A stretch of DNA of 64,000 nt, from assembly GCA_039881145.1 (NCBI GenBank), contig JAYKKI010000032.1, positions 10,541,001-10,605,000 on the forward strand, read 5' to 3'. The notes under the pieces were generated by a model, which did no database searches, was not told the DNA's origin, and saw only the letters and a list, made by a program, of their open reading frames with translations. Source of the stretch: Druceiella hillmani (lineage: Eukaryota > Arthropoda > Insecta > Lepidoptera > Hepialidae). Below, one piece after another: positions 23,661 to 35,955 of the stretch. Each line of letters opens with the position of its first letter. Positions within the stretch are counted from its first letter, which is position 1. The translations under genes were made by a program, and so were the position numbers.

Positions 23661-24121
23661 TAGATAATAGGCTGTGCTAGATCCGTATTTTTAAAGGGTT
23701 GTTTCTTGTAAATTTTACGATTAATTTGTCACAATTTAAGTTACCTTAGATGTGTAAGAAATTGTTAACTGAAAATTATTTTTCAGTGTATTGTTCACGA
23801 CATTAAAGCAAGACAAGAAAAACAAACTTACAAGGCAAAATAAAATGTACGTTAATTATAATCGAAACTGTATTATGTTTTCTTTCTGTGTAAATATATT
23901 AAATTACATTCTAGACCATGAGAACTAGAATAGAATAAATGGAAAGATTATTTGCTATTTCCTATTATTTTCTATCATATATCAATAAATGCAGATATTT
24001 TTGGAATAAAATCATTAATGAATTGGAATAACTTTAAATTTATTTAATCAACATAATTTAGTAGTCATTTTGAAGCGTTCTCTTCGAATTCTTATTTTTC
24101 TGCTTTTTCGCACCGCTTCTT

Positions 24122-24206
24122 TACTTCATTAGTATTTAATATATTTTGCTTCATTAGTATTTAATTATATAATTTTACTTCATTAGTATTTAATTATATA
24201 ATTTTA
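24122..24206. repeat. Short tandem repeat, about 29-bp unit
   Basis: CTTCATTAGTATTTAAT occurs three times in 85 bp; the last two copies share the full ATATAATTTTA tail. Confidence 0.85.
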
Positions 24207-24514
24207 TCTTGCTACAGGATCTGTGTACACAATTTATATAAGTAATTTTGTCATACCAAGTTTCGATTAAATCTGATGGTACAATATTACTTTGCCGTTT
24301 GCAATTGCATACCAATATGTGGTACTTGAATCCATGTTTAAAAAACTAAATGAAAAATGGTGTAATGTTCTATATGTTATGCATTGTCTTGAATGGTATT
24401 AACCTGAAAGGCTATTTTGTTCCTTAAATACGGTTTTAGCAAGTTTGCAATTTTCCACCGATCCCAAATAATATAAGGGTTATTTTCATTAATTGGATTG
24501 ATAAGTATTTACTA

Positions 24515-24518
<4 letters not shown>

Positions 24519-24560
<42 letters not shown>
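24519..24560. repeat. (TA)n microsatellite
   Basis: About 20 uninterrupted TA units. Confidence 0.95.
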
Positions 24561-24563
<3 letters not shown>

Positions 24564-25214
24564 ACATTAGTGAAAATTAAATTAGTTAATCTCTAAAACA
24601 TAAAGAGCAAAAATATTTTTATCGTTATTGCGCCTTAATTTTCAAAAATGAATGACACAAAATGAAAGTTTGTAGAAATTTGCCTCAATTTTTCGAACAT
24701 ATTTTCTAATATAGATGGAACTCATGTGATAATAATTAATCTTACCAAATATAGTATCTTACCTAAATAATCTTACCAAATTTAGGTTCATATTACACTT
24801 TAAGTGATTTATTAGTGACAATGCGCCTGGGCAGTACTTGCCACCTATTACATTTACAATATATTTATTTTAATTACCATTTTCATAATAATTCTAACTA
24901 AAATAAATACAGCAAGTAAAAATCATTACAAACCAACGACATAACGTGTCCCCTTAAGACAGTCTCAAATATATTGTTACTGCTTTGTCAAGTTACAGTC
25001 TAAAAATGACAATCATAGTAAAGATTCGTAAAATGTTTGATTATTCAGAAGAAATTTTTCAGAACAAATGAAATTTGTTTTTACTTTTTTGATCCAAAAT
25101 ATTTATCTAAATTTTAGTCTGCGTAAATAGCAAGACCACAATTTCAATAATTGTATAAATAATGCAACCTATAAATGTATCCAAGTATATAAGCAATAAA
25201 TATAGAGAGTTTGA
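24561..25214. other. AT-rich DNA, nothing recognised
   Basis: No motif was seen. The minus-strand frame at 25107-25379 runs into the duplicated block and is unrecognised. Confidence 0.5.
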
Positions 25215-25510
25215 AAATCGCACCATCATGTCAAAGTAACCTTTGAACCAATAAATACAAGGAGTGACATTAAAATATACAAAGTACCAGCACATAAACC
25301 GATAAAATGTGAAGGAATGTTTAATGGAAGCTTTTATGGATGGTGATAAAAGCCACCGTTTCATAAACCTTACAATCAATCAATGCTCGTCCCACCATTT
25401 GTCTGACCTCTGCTTCTATTTTGTATTCATCTTAAAGGATAGTACTACGATATCGACATGAAAATGGAAATATCAAAGGGCTTGTAACATAAATTTCATC
25501 ATTTTTAGTT
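25215..25510. repeat. Duplicated block, partner at 60085-60390
   Basis: Direct match with strong landmarks: CAAAGTAAC, AAG(G/A)A(G)TGACATTAAA, TAATGGAAGCTTTTATGGA, GATAAAAGC against AATAAAAGC, CAATCAA(T/C)GC.CGT, CATTTGTCTGACCTCTG and TTCTATTTT.TATT. The conserved 17-nt CATTTGTCTGACCTCTG core stands out against diverged flanks. Confidence 0.8.
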
Positions 25511-26304
25511 TTGTAATTTTAGAAAACTTTATAAAGGTTTGATATTGTTTGCTTCTTTATTTTTGAGAGTTTACTAGTTTTCCCATAGTCCTAATAAAAC
25601 TATAGAAATATTTTATTACTTAATGAAATACTTATTTTTATATTTCCACCGAAAGTATCGCGTTTATATAATGTCTAGATACTATATAAACTTATAAAAA
25701 AAATACAAAGTGATGCTCTTATATTACGTTGCGAAATTATAACAAGTAAAATTTTGGGTTGGCCAAAAAATAATGAACGTATCGAAGCAATTTTAAAAAT
25801 GGCTATATTTCTCTATCGTCGTCATAAATCGAATACCTCGTGTGTGAGTTAGAGATAAGTTATCAGGAGCAAGAAATAAATTTTTTTACCACTTTTTATT
25901 TTGTAATACACCTTATAGATATAAAACTATAACTATTTTTAATGCAAGAGTGCAGTTTTTTAATTTTTATGCCCATTGCGTACTTACGAAATTTTGAAAG
26001 AAAACCTTAAACATATTCTTTTGTATACGGGGTACTCAATAAATTCCCAGTGAAATATTTTATATAATAATCTCTATTGTGAAGTAAAATTAACATTATT
26101 ATAATAATTTAAAAAAAAATTATAATAGAAATCAAATTATAGTACCTATATCGGTAAAATGATGAATATCCAAAATTGTTCTCTCTGTTAAAATATTAAA
26201 GACAAGAAATTGAGAAAATTTTTAATTTAATGCGACTTTCTATGAACTATCTGAAATATTAAAAAATAGTTACAATTAACAAATGGCTTGATATGCGAAC
26301 ATAT
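25511..26304. other. AT-rich DNA, nothing recognised
   Basis: A TTTTGGGTTGGCCAAAAA string at about 25751 looks like a short palindrome (TTGGCCAA). No other structure was noted. Confidence 0.5.
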
Positions 26305-27009
26305 AACACTAGCCTATTTCAATTTTCTTATCTAAAAATTAAGCTAGTTGTCTCTATTTATAAGAGAATTGTCGCCAGTACCAAATTGGTGAATTTAACA
26401 GATTTTATATTCCGTCTTAAATTAATTAATATTGTGACCATCAATCTTTATTTTAATTGTGGATAAAGTATTCAAAAAACCATGTTGGGGGAAATTATGC
26501 ACGGTGATACATGATTTTGTGAAATTTTGCGAAACACTAGCATATTTCAATTTTCGTATCTAAAAATCAAGCTAAAGCAAATGCTGTCTCTATTTATAAA
26601 AGAATTGTCGCCAGTACCAAAATGGTGAATTTAACAGATTTTATATTCCGTCTTAAATTAACTAACTTTATGACCATCAATTTTTATTTTAATTGTGGAT
26701 AAAGTATTCAAAAAACCATTTTGGGGGAAATCATGTACGGTGATACATGATTTTGTGAAATTTTACGAAACACTAGTACATTTCAATTTTCATATCTAAA
26801 AATCAAGCTAAAGCAAATGATGTCTCTATTTATAAAAGAATTGTCGCCAGTACCAAATTGGTGAATTTAATAGATTTTATATTCCGTCTTAAATTAACTA
26901 ATATTGTGACCATCAATCTTTATTTTAATTATGAATAAAGTATTCAAAAAACCATGTTAGGGGAAATCATGTACTATGGTGATACATGACTCTGTGAAAT
27001 TTTACGAAA
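26305..27009. repeat. Three-copy minisatellite, unit 228-240 bp
   Basis: The units start with AACACTAG at 26305, 26533 and 26769. The first lacks 8 bp (AAGCAAAT-type) found in the other two, and the third has a 2-3 bp insertion near its end. Copies 2 and 3 are more alike than either is to copy 1, and the last ends at about 27009. Each contains GTCGCCAGTACCAAATTGG and GGTGATACATGA. No frame stays open across units. Confidence 0.95.
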
Positions 27010-28994
27010 TAACGAAATGGTAATTATTTCAACATAAAATAAATTCTCTCAAATTAAAATAAATAAACAAATTTTTGGAACGAAAGAAAAAAAACGGTAT
27101 GAGTAATCTAATTTTGTTATATCTGGTGGAATTTTGTAGCAGGATCGAGAGGAATTACAATGAATATAAATAATAAAATTATATTATTACTACAAACTAC
27201 AGCCGCAAACAAATATTATTAATGTGAGAGTACTTCTGTTCCTGCAAGCAGTGACCTTATCTTGACCTAATTGTGTTTCCAAAATCTATTTTGCCTTACA
27301 ATGAATTACTTGACTGGCTTTTCTAAACACGATATTATCCTTATTTCTTACACATTGCATAGTTCTGAGATGCAGTCTAAAACTCTTCAACGAATATAAT
27401 TAATAAGCCTTTGAAATGTGTGGTCTTTGAAATGTGTAATATTAAATGAAAAATTTAAACTATTAAGGTTCAACTAAACGTTTAAGATTTCATTCTGCGG
27501 ACTCCAAAACTTATTAGACTATCAACATATTTGAGGGAAATTACATTATTGACAACCCGTATTGGAAAATTTACATACAGAAGAAGATACATGTTTATTT
27601 AAATAAAAAGGTCTCGTATGAGAGTATAATACAAAATACGAGTTATCTATCTTAATTATCAAATTTACTTTTAAAATTATTTAAAAATTCGAAATCATGG
27701 TAAGCAGAAAAGTCGTCAAGGTTCGTTTCGCTGCATTGGCGTCAATTTGTTAATATTTTTCTGAATACTTTTTCTTCATATTTTTATCCTCAAATATTAA
27801 TAGTTTTATAATATCTATTATAATTAGTAATTTAGATATTAGACTAATTTTATGTCCGGGAGAAATACATTTTTTATTTAATTACCAAAAATAATATTAA
27901 ATTTTTATTATCAGTGAAATTGAAGTCAAGGTAAATATTCTTAAACTAAAATTCTTCAGTAGTATTGATATTGACATAAATACAAAAACACTCATAAATA
28001 TTATATTTTCACCACCACTAAGTTTTGTTGAGTAACTACTATATTTTGATCTGAAATACATATCTATCATCACTTCCCCCAATGGAATATTTACAACATT
28101 AACAAATTATTTTAGACTTGTTATATTCCTGCTGGTAACGCCTACAATATTTTGGAATGTTGTATATCCTCCACTTACTTGTTTTCTAAAGCCACTAACA
28201 TTTTATTCATCTTCAATTCAATTTCCGAACAGAACCAAACGCACTACGTAATTTAAGTAAGATGAAAATGATATAGCAGAGTTACGGAGTATTTATTAAT
28301 GAGTTAATTTTGTAAATAGTCATGTAAAGCATATAGACATTCCAAAAAATCCGACGCAGTTTTCGAACAGACAAGATACCGTTTACTAACGCGTCGATTG
28401 CAGCTGTGAGTATACAAAATTAACGCTACGAGGGCAATATATCCAGTTACACCTAACCTTCAGTTAAAACTGAACACGCCAAATTGATCGTGTGCTGTAG
28501 CTTATACATTCTGTACAAGCCGTGATATGATTTTTTGAAGTTTTTGTAACTTTTTAATTTTTGTTAGTTTTTTTATACTTTTTTCAGACTCGCCTAATTA
28601 CGTCATAAGGGTCCATAAATTATAAATCCCGCAATCGAAGATTTACTGGCTATAATTGTTAATCCATATATTAAACCTCTAGGATTGGCTAATCTCAACA
28701 TTGAAGATATTTACAAAATGATTTTTAAGGGCACATAATAAAAGTAATAAAACTGAAAAACACTAATTTTGATATTTTACCTTTTTTATGTTTGAACACA
28801 CATCACGCAAAAACAACTGACTTAATACCTATGAAGTTCTTTAAAAGGCACAGGAGATAACTTCTGGTAACATTGAATTTTTATTTTATTGGAAACAGCA
28901 CGTACGAATTGTATATCTTCAAAGATCTTTGAAATTATATTAAATTATTACGAGATGATTTTCAGAAAGCGAAATTCATAAATAAATTAAACTA

Positions 28995-28997
<3 letters not shown>
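27010..28997. other. AT-rich DNA, nothing recognised
   Basis: Slightly less AT-rich around 28340-28510, but no motif was recognised on either strand. Confidence 0.5.

Positions 28998-29042
<45 letters not shown>
28998..29042. repeat. (TA)n microsatellite
   Basis: About 22 TA units, 0.7 kb outside the large inverted duplication. Confidence 0.95.
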
Positions 29043-29048
<6 letters not shown>

Positions 29049-29726
29049 TCCGGCCAACACCACCACTCATCATTATAAGCTCTCCACGGAATATTTTTTA
29101 AATTACATACATCCGTTTAAATTAAATTGAAAAGTAATTGTAAAATATGTTAAATAAATCTTAACAAATTTACTTCGATAATAGTAAATAAAATATTTTT
29201 TTCAAAATGATAAGAAAGTATTGTCTCTAGCACTTCCTTTATTATATTTCATATACTTTACTCTAAAGATATCTCACAGACAAACAGTTAATTATTTCTG
29301 AAAAAATATTACATGTCTTGCCCATTACGTGTGTGAAGTATATGTAAAAGAAATGTATGAGATAGTGAACTGACATAACAGAATGTGAACATTGATCGAT
29401 GGGATCCTGTTGGATAAATTGCTCGTTTTTCGTGTTAATTGCCTCACATAATACTTTCACATTAGATTCAAAAGACAAATTTCTTTCTTCGCGTATATGT
29501 AGATTTATTATAACTCTTTTTAAAAAACCCACATGAGCGAATTAAAATAAGGACTTGTGAAATTCAATTCTGCTAACTTTTGGATACAGCTAACACGTGA
29601 CATTTTATTTTCCATGCTTTTAGGCATTACTTAAGAACACATGTGTCCATTAATTACTTTAGTCAACAGCTACGCTTTTATATTTTGCGAAGTATATGTA
29701 TTAGTAAACACTTTGGGCACTGCCAA
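29043..29726. other. AT-rich DNA, nothing recognised
   Basis: An 89-codon minus-strand frame at 29263-29532 is unrecognised. Confidence 0.5.
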
Positions 29727-30200
29727 AACCTCCAAAATCACGTCATAACTACAATTACGCACACTTAAATTAATGGTTGCGTTTATTGAAGCTTCTTTTA
29801 TTTCCTGCAAAAGTTTACTTTTATTTAGTCAAACCTAGTCAAATTATCATTTAGTAAGAAATTTGCTGAAAGATCCCACCTAAAGTAAAATGTGTCTTCT
29901 TAGCCTTCTTCAGAATTTTTTCTTTGAAGTTCTCTAGATAAACGTTGCATATTTTCTATGTCTGTACCATGCTCTGTTACAGATATCAGTGGCCTTGAAA
30001 GTTTTCAGGGTTTTTCTATTTTTGTTCATTACTAATGTACCTTCATGGCAGGCGATATTAAGTGTAACAAGAGCTGACATATGAAAAAAATCCCTTGAAA
30101 AGATTTTAGTGAGAAGCTTTTTATAGAACCTTTGGTTAATATTTTAACCCTATCTTTAACAACAGTTTCACCGCAGCTGAGGATAAACCATTAATCTTAA

Positions 30201-31956
30201 CCCATAAGCGCCCGCCGTCACCAAACAAGGACGCTTTCAAACCTACCCTCAACATGTTTATTTATTATGATTAGCCGGTTTTTAACACTAAATCGCAAAG
30301 TTTAATAGTGCATCTGTATTGTCATTGCAGATAAATTACAAATACTCCCTCACTCTTCTAGTGTTTTTGGCTGAAGTTTAGTAAATTGGTGAATTGTTGT
30401 AGCTAAGAAAAAGTTTTATTTTTAATATATTTACTTCAACGGTTTTATATTTTTACAAAAACTTTATAAATACATTGTTTACGTTATATTAAATACAAGA
30501 TGGAATAAAATATAATGTTATATGCGATTTGAAAAATTATTTATTTTGGCGTTCCATATGTATAGTAAATAATATATTTTTTTACAGACTTACATTATAG
30601 CAACACCATGTCCAAAAGGACATTTGCAGCAAGTGAGGGCTATTGAGGGCTCCAGGAGGCCTTAGAAGCTACAGTTAGAGGAGAAGACTCTGATCTAGGT
30701 GTGGAAATAGTGGCTTTTTCTCCCAAATCAACCCCTCTTACCAATAAAGAAGAAGGAATGAAGATGACTTCCAAATTAATGAAATGCCTGGAGATATTGT
30801 AGCGAATATTAAGGTTTGTGTCAACAAAGATAAAAAGATATGAATACTAGCAATAAAAAACCTTAAGTTGTTCGCCGCTACTATCGGTAGCGATGAAAAA
30901 CCCAAAGTCCTTCATTACTATTGGCAAACCGCTTGTGCGTTTCGGGTATAAAAATTGGACGCTTGCTAGTGCTGAAGGCTATTGATGTATCTTTGACATT
31001 TACTGTAGCAAAGCACAAACAACTGACAGTATCAGCACTCAGCCATTAGGTACAAGGGTTATAAAAAGCCTGCTCGGGAAAGCTCGTCTCAAATCCTAAA
31101 GACAACATTGTGTTCTTCGATAATTTTTTTACGAATTTTGCCCTTTTGCAAGATTTTTGAGAATCTGGCTACTGTCTCACTGGAACTGTTCGCGAGGGAA
31201 GAACCAGCAAATGCCCTCAAATATTAGTCAAGGAGATGAAAAAGACTCATCGTTTGACAATCTGTTTGATAAGGCTAATAAAATATTGTTTGTTCGCGTT
31301 TGTATAATGGGGACCAACTATATTGTCTTCTAATGAGTAAAGTGAAACGAAGAAGCTCAAAGGAAAAGAAGAAAATGGATGTTAATATACAGCAAGTATT
31401 TGTAATTTACAATTATGGGATGGGTGTAGTCAAACAAGCCGATTAGTCTATTTGGTTGCATCGTACTTCTATCGGTGGTAAAAATTTGTGATGGGTGCTG
31501 TTTTCGTATTTGCTTGATTTAGCAATTAGCAGTGCCTAGGATCTGCACATGTTTCATAAGATGGATCAACTTCAGTTTTGACGTAGCATTGCACGCCATT
31601 ACTTACGATAAAATGTTGATCGACGTTCACGTCCATCAGCCTTTCTGTTGCCGAGCTAAAAATATAATGGCATAGGTCACTTTCCGCAAAAAATAGTGAA
31701 ACAACCACCATGCACTTTTTGTTACAGTAAGGCACAAGTGTAAAAAGTGAAAAAATGCTGTGTACTTAGAAGCTATGCTTTGAAAATTTCAATAATATTT
31801 GACTCGAGTGCCCCATTTGAGGACGGCTTATGTTTCGTATGTAATAAAAAAAAATATAAATTTTATTTTTCACTTTTATTTAAGCTTCTTATTGTCCACC
31901 TAATAATTCTGATTATTTCATTTTCTGCAGCGAATTTAGCGGTGGGCGTTAATGGC
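30201..31956 (+). mobile_element. Complete but decayed piggyBac element
   Basis: The element is 1756 bp long and bounded by TTAA at 30197-30200 and 31957-31960. Left terminus CCCATAAGCGCCCGCC; right terminus, read inward on minus, GCCATTAACGCCCACC, so 12 of 16 terminal positions agree. Position 1 is C on the left and G on the right, so the ends have drifted. The inverted homologous arm has a single TTAA at about 34991 in the matching context, which is the unoccupied site and proves the boundaries. Internal sequence holds a dead transposase. Confidence 0.93.
30608..31811 (+). pseudogene. piggyBac transposase pseudogene
   Basis: Starting at the ATG at 30608 (MSKRTFAA), an acidic N-terminal part is followed by family motifs in several frames. 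GKPLVRFGYKNW and LASAEGY lie at about 30925-30985, then GTRVIKSLLG and NIVFFDNFFTNFALLQ at about 31045-31150, which holds the second catalytic Asp. SGYCLTGTVREGRTSKCP and KEMKKTH lie at about 31155-31245, FDNLFDKANKILFVR at about 31255-31300 and SKEKKKMDVN at about 31355-31385. YNYGMGVVKQAD follows at about 31410-31445; here the third catalytic Asp of the usual MGGVD motif reads as Lys. QLQF.RSIARHYLR lies near 31570 and KYNGIGHFPQK near 31660-31690. The C-terminal Cys-rich region begins CTFCYSKAQV near 31715. Stops and at least three frameshifts make it inactive. The ORFs at 31526-31980 on both strands are shadows. Confidence 0.92.
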
Positions 31957-32661
31957 TTAAACTATTACTGGAAGATTTAGTTTATTCTTTCGTCGTCTTA
32001 TAGTAGAGTTGTAGGTTATATCTTTATCTCTTATCTACCTAATATTTTACATTTTTATTTAGCCGAGAAAAACCGTATTTGCTCATGCCGAATATTTTAA
32101 TAAAAATACTTCAAGACAGAACTTCGATGGTAATAAATTTTAACCATATTTTAAACAAATAAGAAATTTTATATTTTTTATATAACAAACGGCGGAAAGG
32201 GTTTTAGGTATGTTATTGTCAAAAATTAAGACGTTGAACACTACTTTGTTAGTCAAACTTCTTTCACTCCATTGCAATCAGAATAAAAGTACTATATTCA
32301 TTTATGTTTTTAAAAACAAAGCGCTATTCAATATAAATATCCAGTTCATACCATGTTGACCGTACACATGACGGCATTTCTCACTTAAAAGTAGCAATTT
32401 TTGATATCACGTCCCGCTCCTTGGCACACAGTGACGCGGCATAAAGTGCAATGATGAGTATCGTATTCACATTGATTTCGTATTTTGTGTGCTGTTATAT
32501 GGATCTAACAAAATTATTACATCGATAATGGTTTTAGCATTACTTTAAATGTTGCAGGTATTTCTATCAGTAATATGAAAATAATTTAGATTTATTGATC
32601 ATAAAAATAACAAAAAAACATAAAAATAGTTGACGTCACGACCATGAAAATTAAATGAAGT

Positions 32662-32918
32662 ACTAGCTGACCCGTGCGAAGTCTTCGCACTATATCGCCA
32701 TCTAGCGTGTTCCAAGTATACAATTTGGCTAAGATATTTAAAATTAATTTTTTTATTAACAAAAAGATTTTTTTTGAATTTATTTATATTTTTCGCCCAA
32801 AGTAGAAAACATAAGTTTTAAGTGGGTATTTTTTAAATTTTTTTTGATGCTGTAGTTAAAGAGATCGAGCCGCTCGACCAAAAAACACCTTTTAGAAATA
32901 ATATATTTAGATTAGATG
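32662..32918. mobile_element. Insertion of about 257 bp beginning CTAGCTGACCCGTGCGAAG
   Basis: The left arm has this extra sequence between ATGAAAATTAAATGAAGTA and GGTTAAAGAAATCAAAACAA. The right arm (reverse complement of 34020-34055) reads ATGAAAATTAAATAAGGTAT then AGTTGAAGAAATCGAAACAA without it. The first 60 bp are more GC-rich (GAAGTCTTCGCAC, ATCGCCATCTAGCG), the rest AT-rich. The CTAGCTGACCCG-type opening resembles a motif seen at the start of many arthropod interspersed repeats; that is recollection, not a search. No coding capacity; a SINE or other nonautonomous element is likely. Confidence 0.6.
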
Positions 32919-33403
32919 GTTAAAGAAATCAAAACAAATAGTCATAATCTTATACTTAGGGCGGCATAATTTCTCAAAAGCCATTTGCAATTCATTTTTG
33001 AAATTGGATTTCGTAATTTTCAAAATATTAAAGCGCGATTTTAACAAAAAAGAACAGAAAAAGTTTTCTCACTTAACATTGTAGAAGCTGCGTTTGACAA
33101 TAATTCTTGGAACATGGAAGTTTGCATTTGTAAGAATTTTCAGAAAATTTATGTACCTATGATAATTCTTAATTGTTCCAGTGTAAAGAGATATCGGGGA
33201 AGTAAGTTCAAAGGTTATACAATTTTTGCTTTATGGAACTTCGTAACTCGAGAATTTAACTAACTCAGTTTATTTAAAAATCCCAATTGAATATTTTTTA
33301 ACTTTATTTCGTTGGTTATAAAATCCATAAAGACGTAAAAAATGTAAGCTTAAACCATTTCTAAATTAATGTTTTAATCTGTATGGAAAAAATAATATAC
33401 AAA

Positions 33404-33530
<127 letters not shown>

Positions 33531-33644
33531 ATCACAACGATAGGTCCAATAATTTCGGAAATAATATGGAGGAACATATGCTTTAAACAACTCACCAAAT
33601 AGGACTGTGTTGGCCGGACACGTGAGGAGTTTTACTCTTCTCTA

Positions 33645-33765
33645 GTTACACAATTCAATGAAGTAAAAATTGAATAACCTTTGAACTTACTTCCCCGAGT
33701 TAAATTCTCGAGTTACACAATTCAATGAAGTAAAAATTGGATAACCTTTGCACTTACTTCCCCGA
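33645..33765. repeat. Tandem duplication, 67-bp period
   Basis: GTTACACAATTCAATGAAGT at 33645 and again at 33712, each followed by AAAAATTG(A/G)ATAACCTTTG and ACTTACTTCCCCGA. The single-copy version in the left arm ends at about 33255, so the duplication happened in this arm. Confidence 0.92.
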
Positions 33766-35148
33766 TATCTCTTTACACTTGAACAATTAATAGTTATCAT
33801 AGGTACATAAATTTCCTAAAAATTCTTATAAATATTTAGCTTCCCTGTGGCAAGAATTATTGTCAAACCTAATTTCTACAATGTTAAATGAGAAAGCTTT
33901 TTTCTTTTTTTTTGTTAAAATCGAGCTTTTACATTTAGAAAATTACAAAAACGAATTGTAAATGGCTTTTGAAATAATAAATTAATAAATTATGCCGTCC
34001 ATGAGTATGATTATTTGTTTCGATTTCTTCAACTATACCTTATTTAATTTTCATGGGTGTGACACCAACTATTTTTATGCATGATCAACCAATCTAAATT
34101 ATTTTCATATTACTGATAGAAATATCTACAACATTTAAAGTAATGATTAAATCACTATTAACCACCAAAAAATTATTAGCAAGAAACAAAATTCTATGTA
34201 TAATGTCATGGGTATTAAAATACTTTGCACATGACGTGTCACTGTTTCCGTATGAAGAAGGAAATTTATATCCATAAGTTGTCATTTTATTTGAAACATA
34301 TAACAGCACACAAAATACGAAAATGAATGTGGGGTATATTGTCGTAGGGGTACTGAAATTTAACCGCTATTGAAATTTAATCATATCTTGCGCTTTTGTG
34401 CCATGGATGTTCGAATATGGCACCCATCGCCGGATTTTATGCCGCGTCAATATCCTTGCCAGCCAACGAGCGAGTCATGATATCAAAAATTGCTACTTCT
34501 GAATAAGGAATGCATTCATATATACGGTCAACATGGTATGAACTAAATATTTATATCGAATAGCGCTTTATTTTTAGAAACATGATTGAATTTAGTACGT
34601 TTATTCTGATTGCAATAGAGTGAAAAAGTTTGACTAAGGAAGTAGTGTTCAACGTCTTAATTTTTGACTAAAACATACATAAAACCCTCAAAAAAAGATT
34701 TGTATTGAAATAATCGCCATTTGTTATATAAAAGACATATTATTTCTTATATGCTTAAAATATGGTTAAAATTTATTACTATCGAAGCTCTGTCTTGAAG
34801 CATTCTTTCTCAATTACTCGGCATGTGCCATGAGCAGTTCAAATTTTATTATCTTAAAAATAAGGTTTCTCTAGACCAAATAAAAATGTAAAGTAATTGG
34901 TAAATAAGAGATAAAGATATAACCTGTAACTCTATAACTATAAGACGACGAGAGAATAAACTAAACCTTCCAGTAAATCTTTAAGATTAACGGTTTATCA
35001 TCGACTGCAGTGAAATTGTTGTTAAGCTTGTTAAGCTTCTCGTTAAAATCTTTTTTTAAAAACGTTTTTAAGATTTTCAGGGGTCAGCTCTTATTACACT
35101 TAATATTACCTGCCATGCAAAAATATACTTTTAATATAATCCAAAAAC

Positions 35149-35209
35149 TTTTTAGCGGTTTTCTATTTTTATCCATTAAGAATGGATAAAAATAGAAAAC
35201 CACTAAAGA
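35149..35209. repeat. 29-bp inverted repeat with 3-nt loop
   Basis: TTTTTAGCGGTTTTCTATTT and its continuation to 35177 pair with 35181-35209, with about three mismatches, around an AAG loop. The corresponding left-arm site (about 30005-30050, minus sense) has only one arm (AACAAAAATAGAAAAACCCT), so the second arm was added in this copy. Confidence 0.85.
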
Positions 35210-35349
35210 GTTTCAACGCTTCTGCTATCTGTAAGAGATCATGATACAGACAGGGAATATGAAATGTTTATCTTTGGAATTTTTCAAGCATTAGAAATCC
35301 TTAGAGGAAGATAAGGATATTTAAAAAAATACTAATGAAGGTTAAGGTG

Positions 35350-35955
35350 GACATCGAGCAGTGACAACGTGCGAAAAATGGTCTCTTTAGTATATTTCTT
35401 TATAGCTATGTCTTGATTTAATATTTAAACTTCCTCATACAATTCTCCATTTAAAATCAGTGCATGAGTTTTAATAACAAAAGCTTTAAGTAAGGCATGA
35501 CGGTCAGTTACAAAAAAAATTATAGTTGGATATAATTAATGCATTTTTATAGCCGACAGCAAAGAGAAAGTAGATTTTACATGGTTAGGCAGAGAACTTT
35601 CTTATATTTCAATATTTAAAAATATAAATATATTAATATTTAAAAAGTCAACCAAAAATATACAAAATTATTACATCATAATAACATATTTTTCTACAAT
35701 TAGTATATATTTTACAGCAAAATATTACAATTATCTTTAAATCACATAAGTATCACGATTTTTTATATAAAAATATAAAAACATTAGCTGAAGCGGTTCA
35801 ATTTTTAAACTACTTAAAAAAATTGGAAACGTTACCAAAATATATTGTCACGATTTAACCACTTACTCTTTCTTTCTCAATCTCTCTCTCTCCTCGACAC
35901 TATAGGGAGAGTTTATTATTATTACTTCCGTCGGGAAGTTCATAACTCGGCCCTT
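35350..35955. other. About 600 bp present only in the right arm
   Basis: Relative to the left arm, sequence between GAAGGTTAAGGTGGACAT and TTAAGAACACATTTTACTT is extra. It contains a CTCTCTCTCTCC patch and no recognised motif. It could be an insertion here or a deletion from the left arm; target-site duplication was not identified. Confidence 0.55.

Larger units (their letters stand above)
29727..33255. repeat. Left arm of a large inverted duplication
   Basis: The reverse complement matches 33645-36136 in order. From the outside: AACCTCCAAAATCACGTCAT at 29727 against ATGACGTGATTTTGGAGGTT ending 36136. Next are CATTTTACTT and CTTTCAGCAAATT, TGTTACACTTAATAT, and the TTAAGATTAA...GGTTTATC piggyBac target site. 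Then come TCTTCCAGTAA, GAGATAAAGATATAACCT, CATACCATGTTGACCGTA, AGCGCTATTC and finally AGATATCGGGGAAGTAAGTT. The arms differ by many substitutions and by insertions: piggyBac at 30201-31956 and a 257-bp element at 32662-32918 in this arm, about 600 bp at 35350-35955 in the other. Confidence 0.88.

Noticed and set aside
26305..27009. CRISPR-like array
   Set aside because: The whole 236-bp unit repeats with no short repeat plus unique spacers; it is a eukaryotic minisatellite.
31526..31980. Frames on both strands at the end of the piggyBac element
   Set aside because: They overlap the C-terminal transposase remnant in other frames; the real signal is the broken plus-strand transposase.
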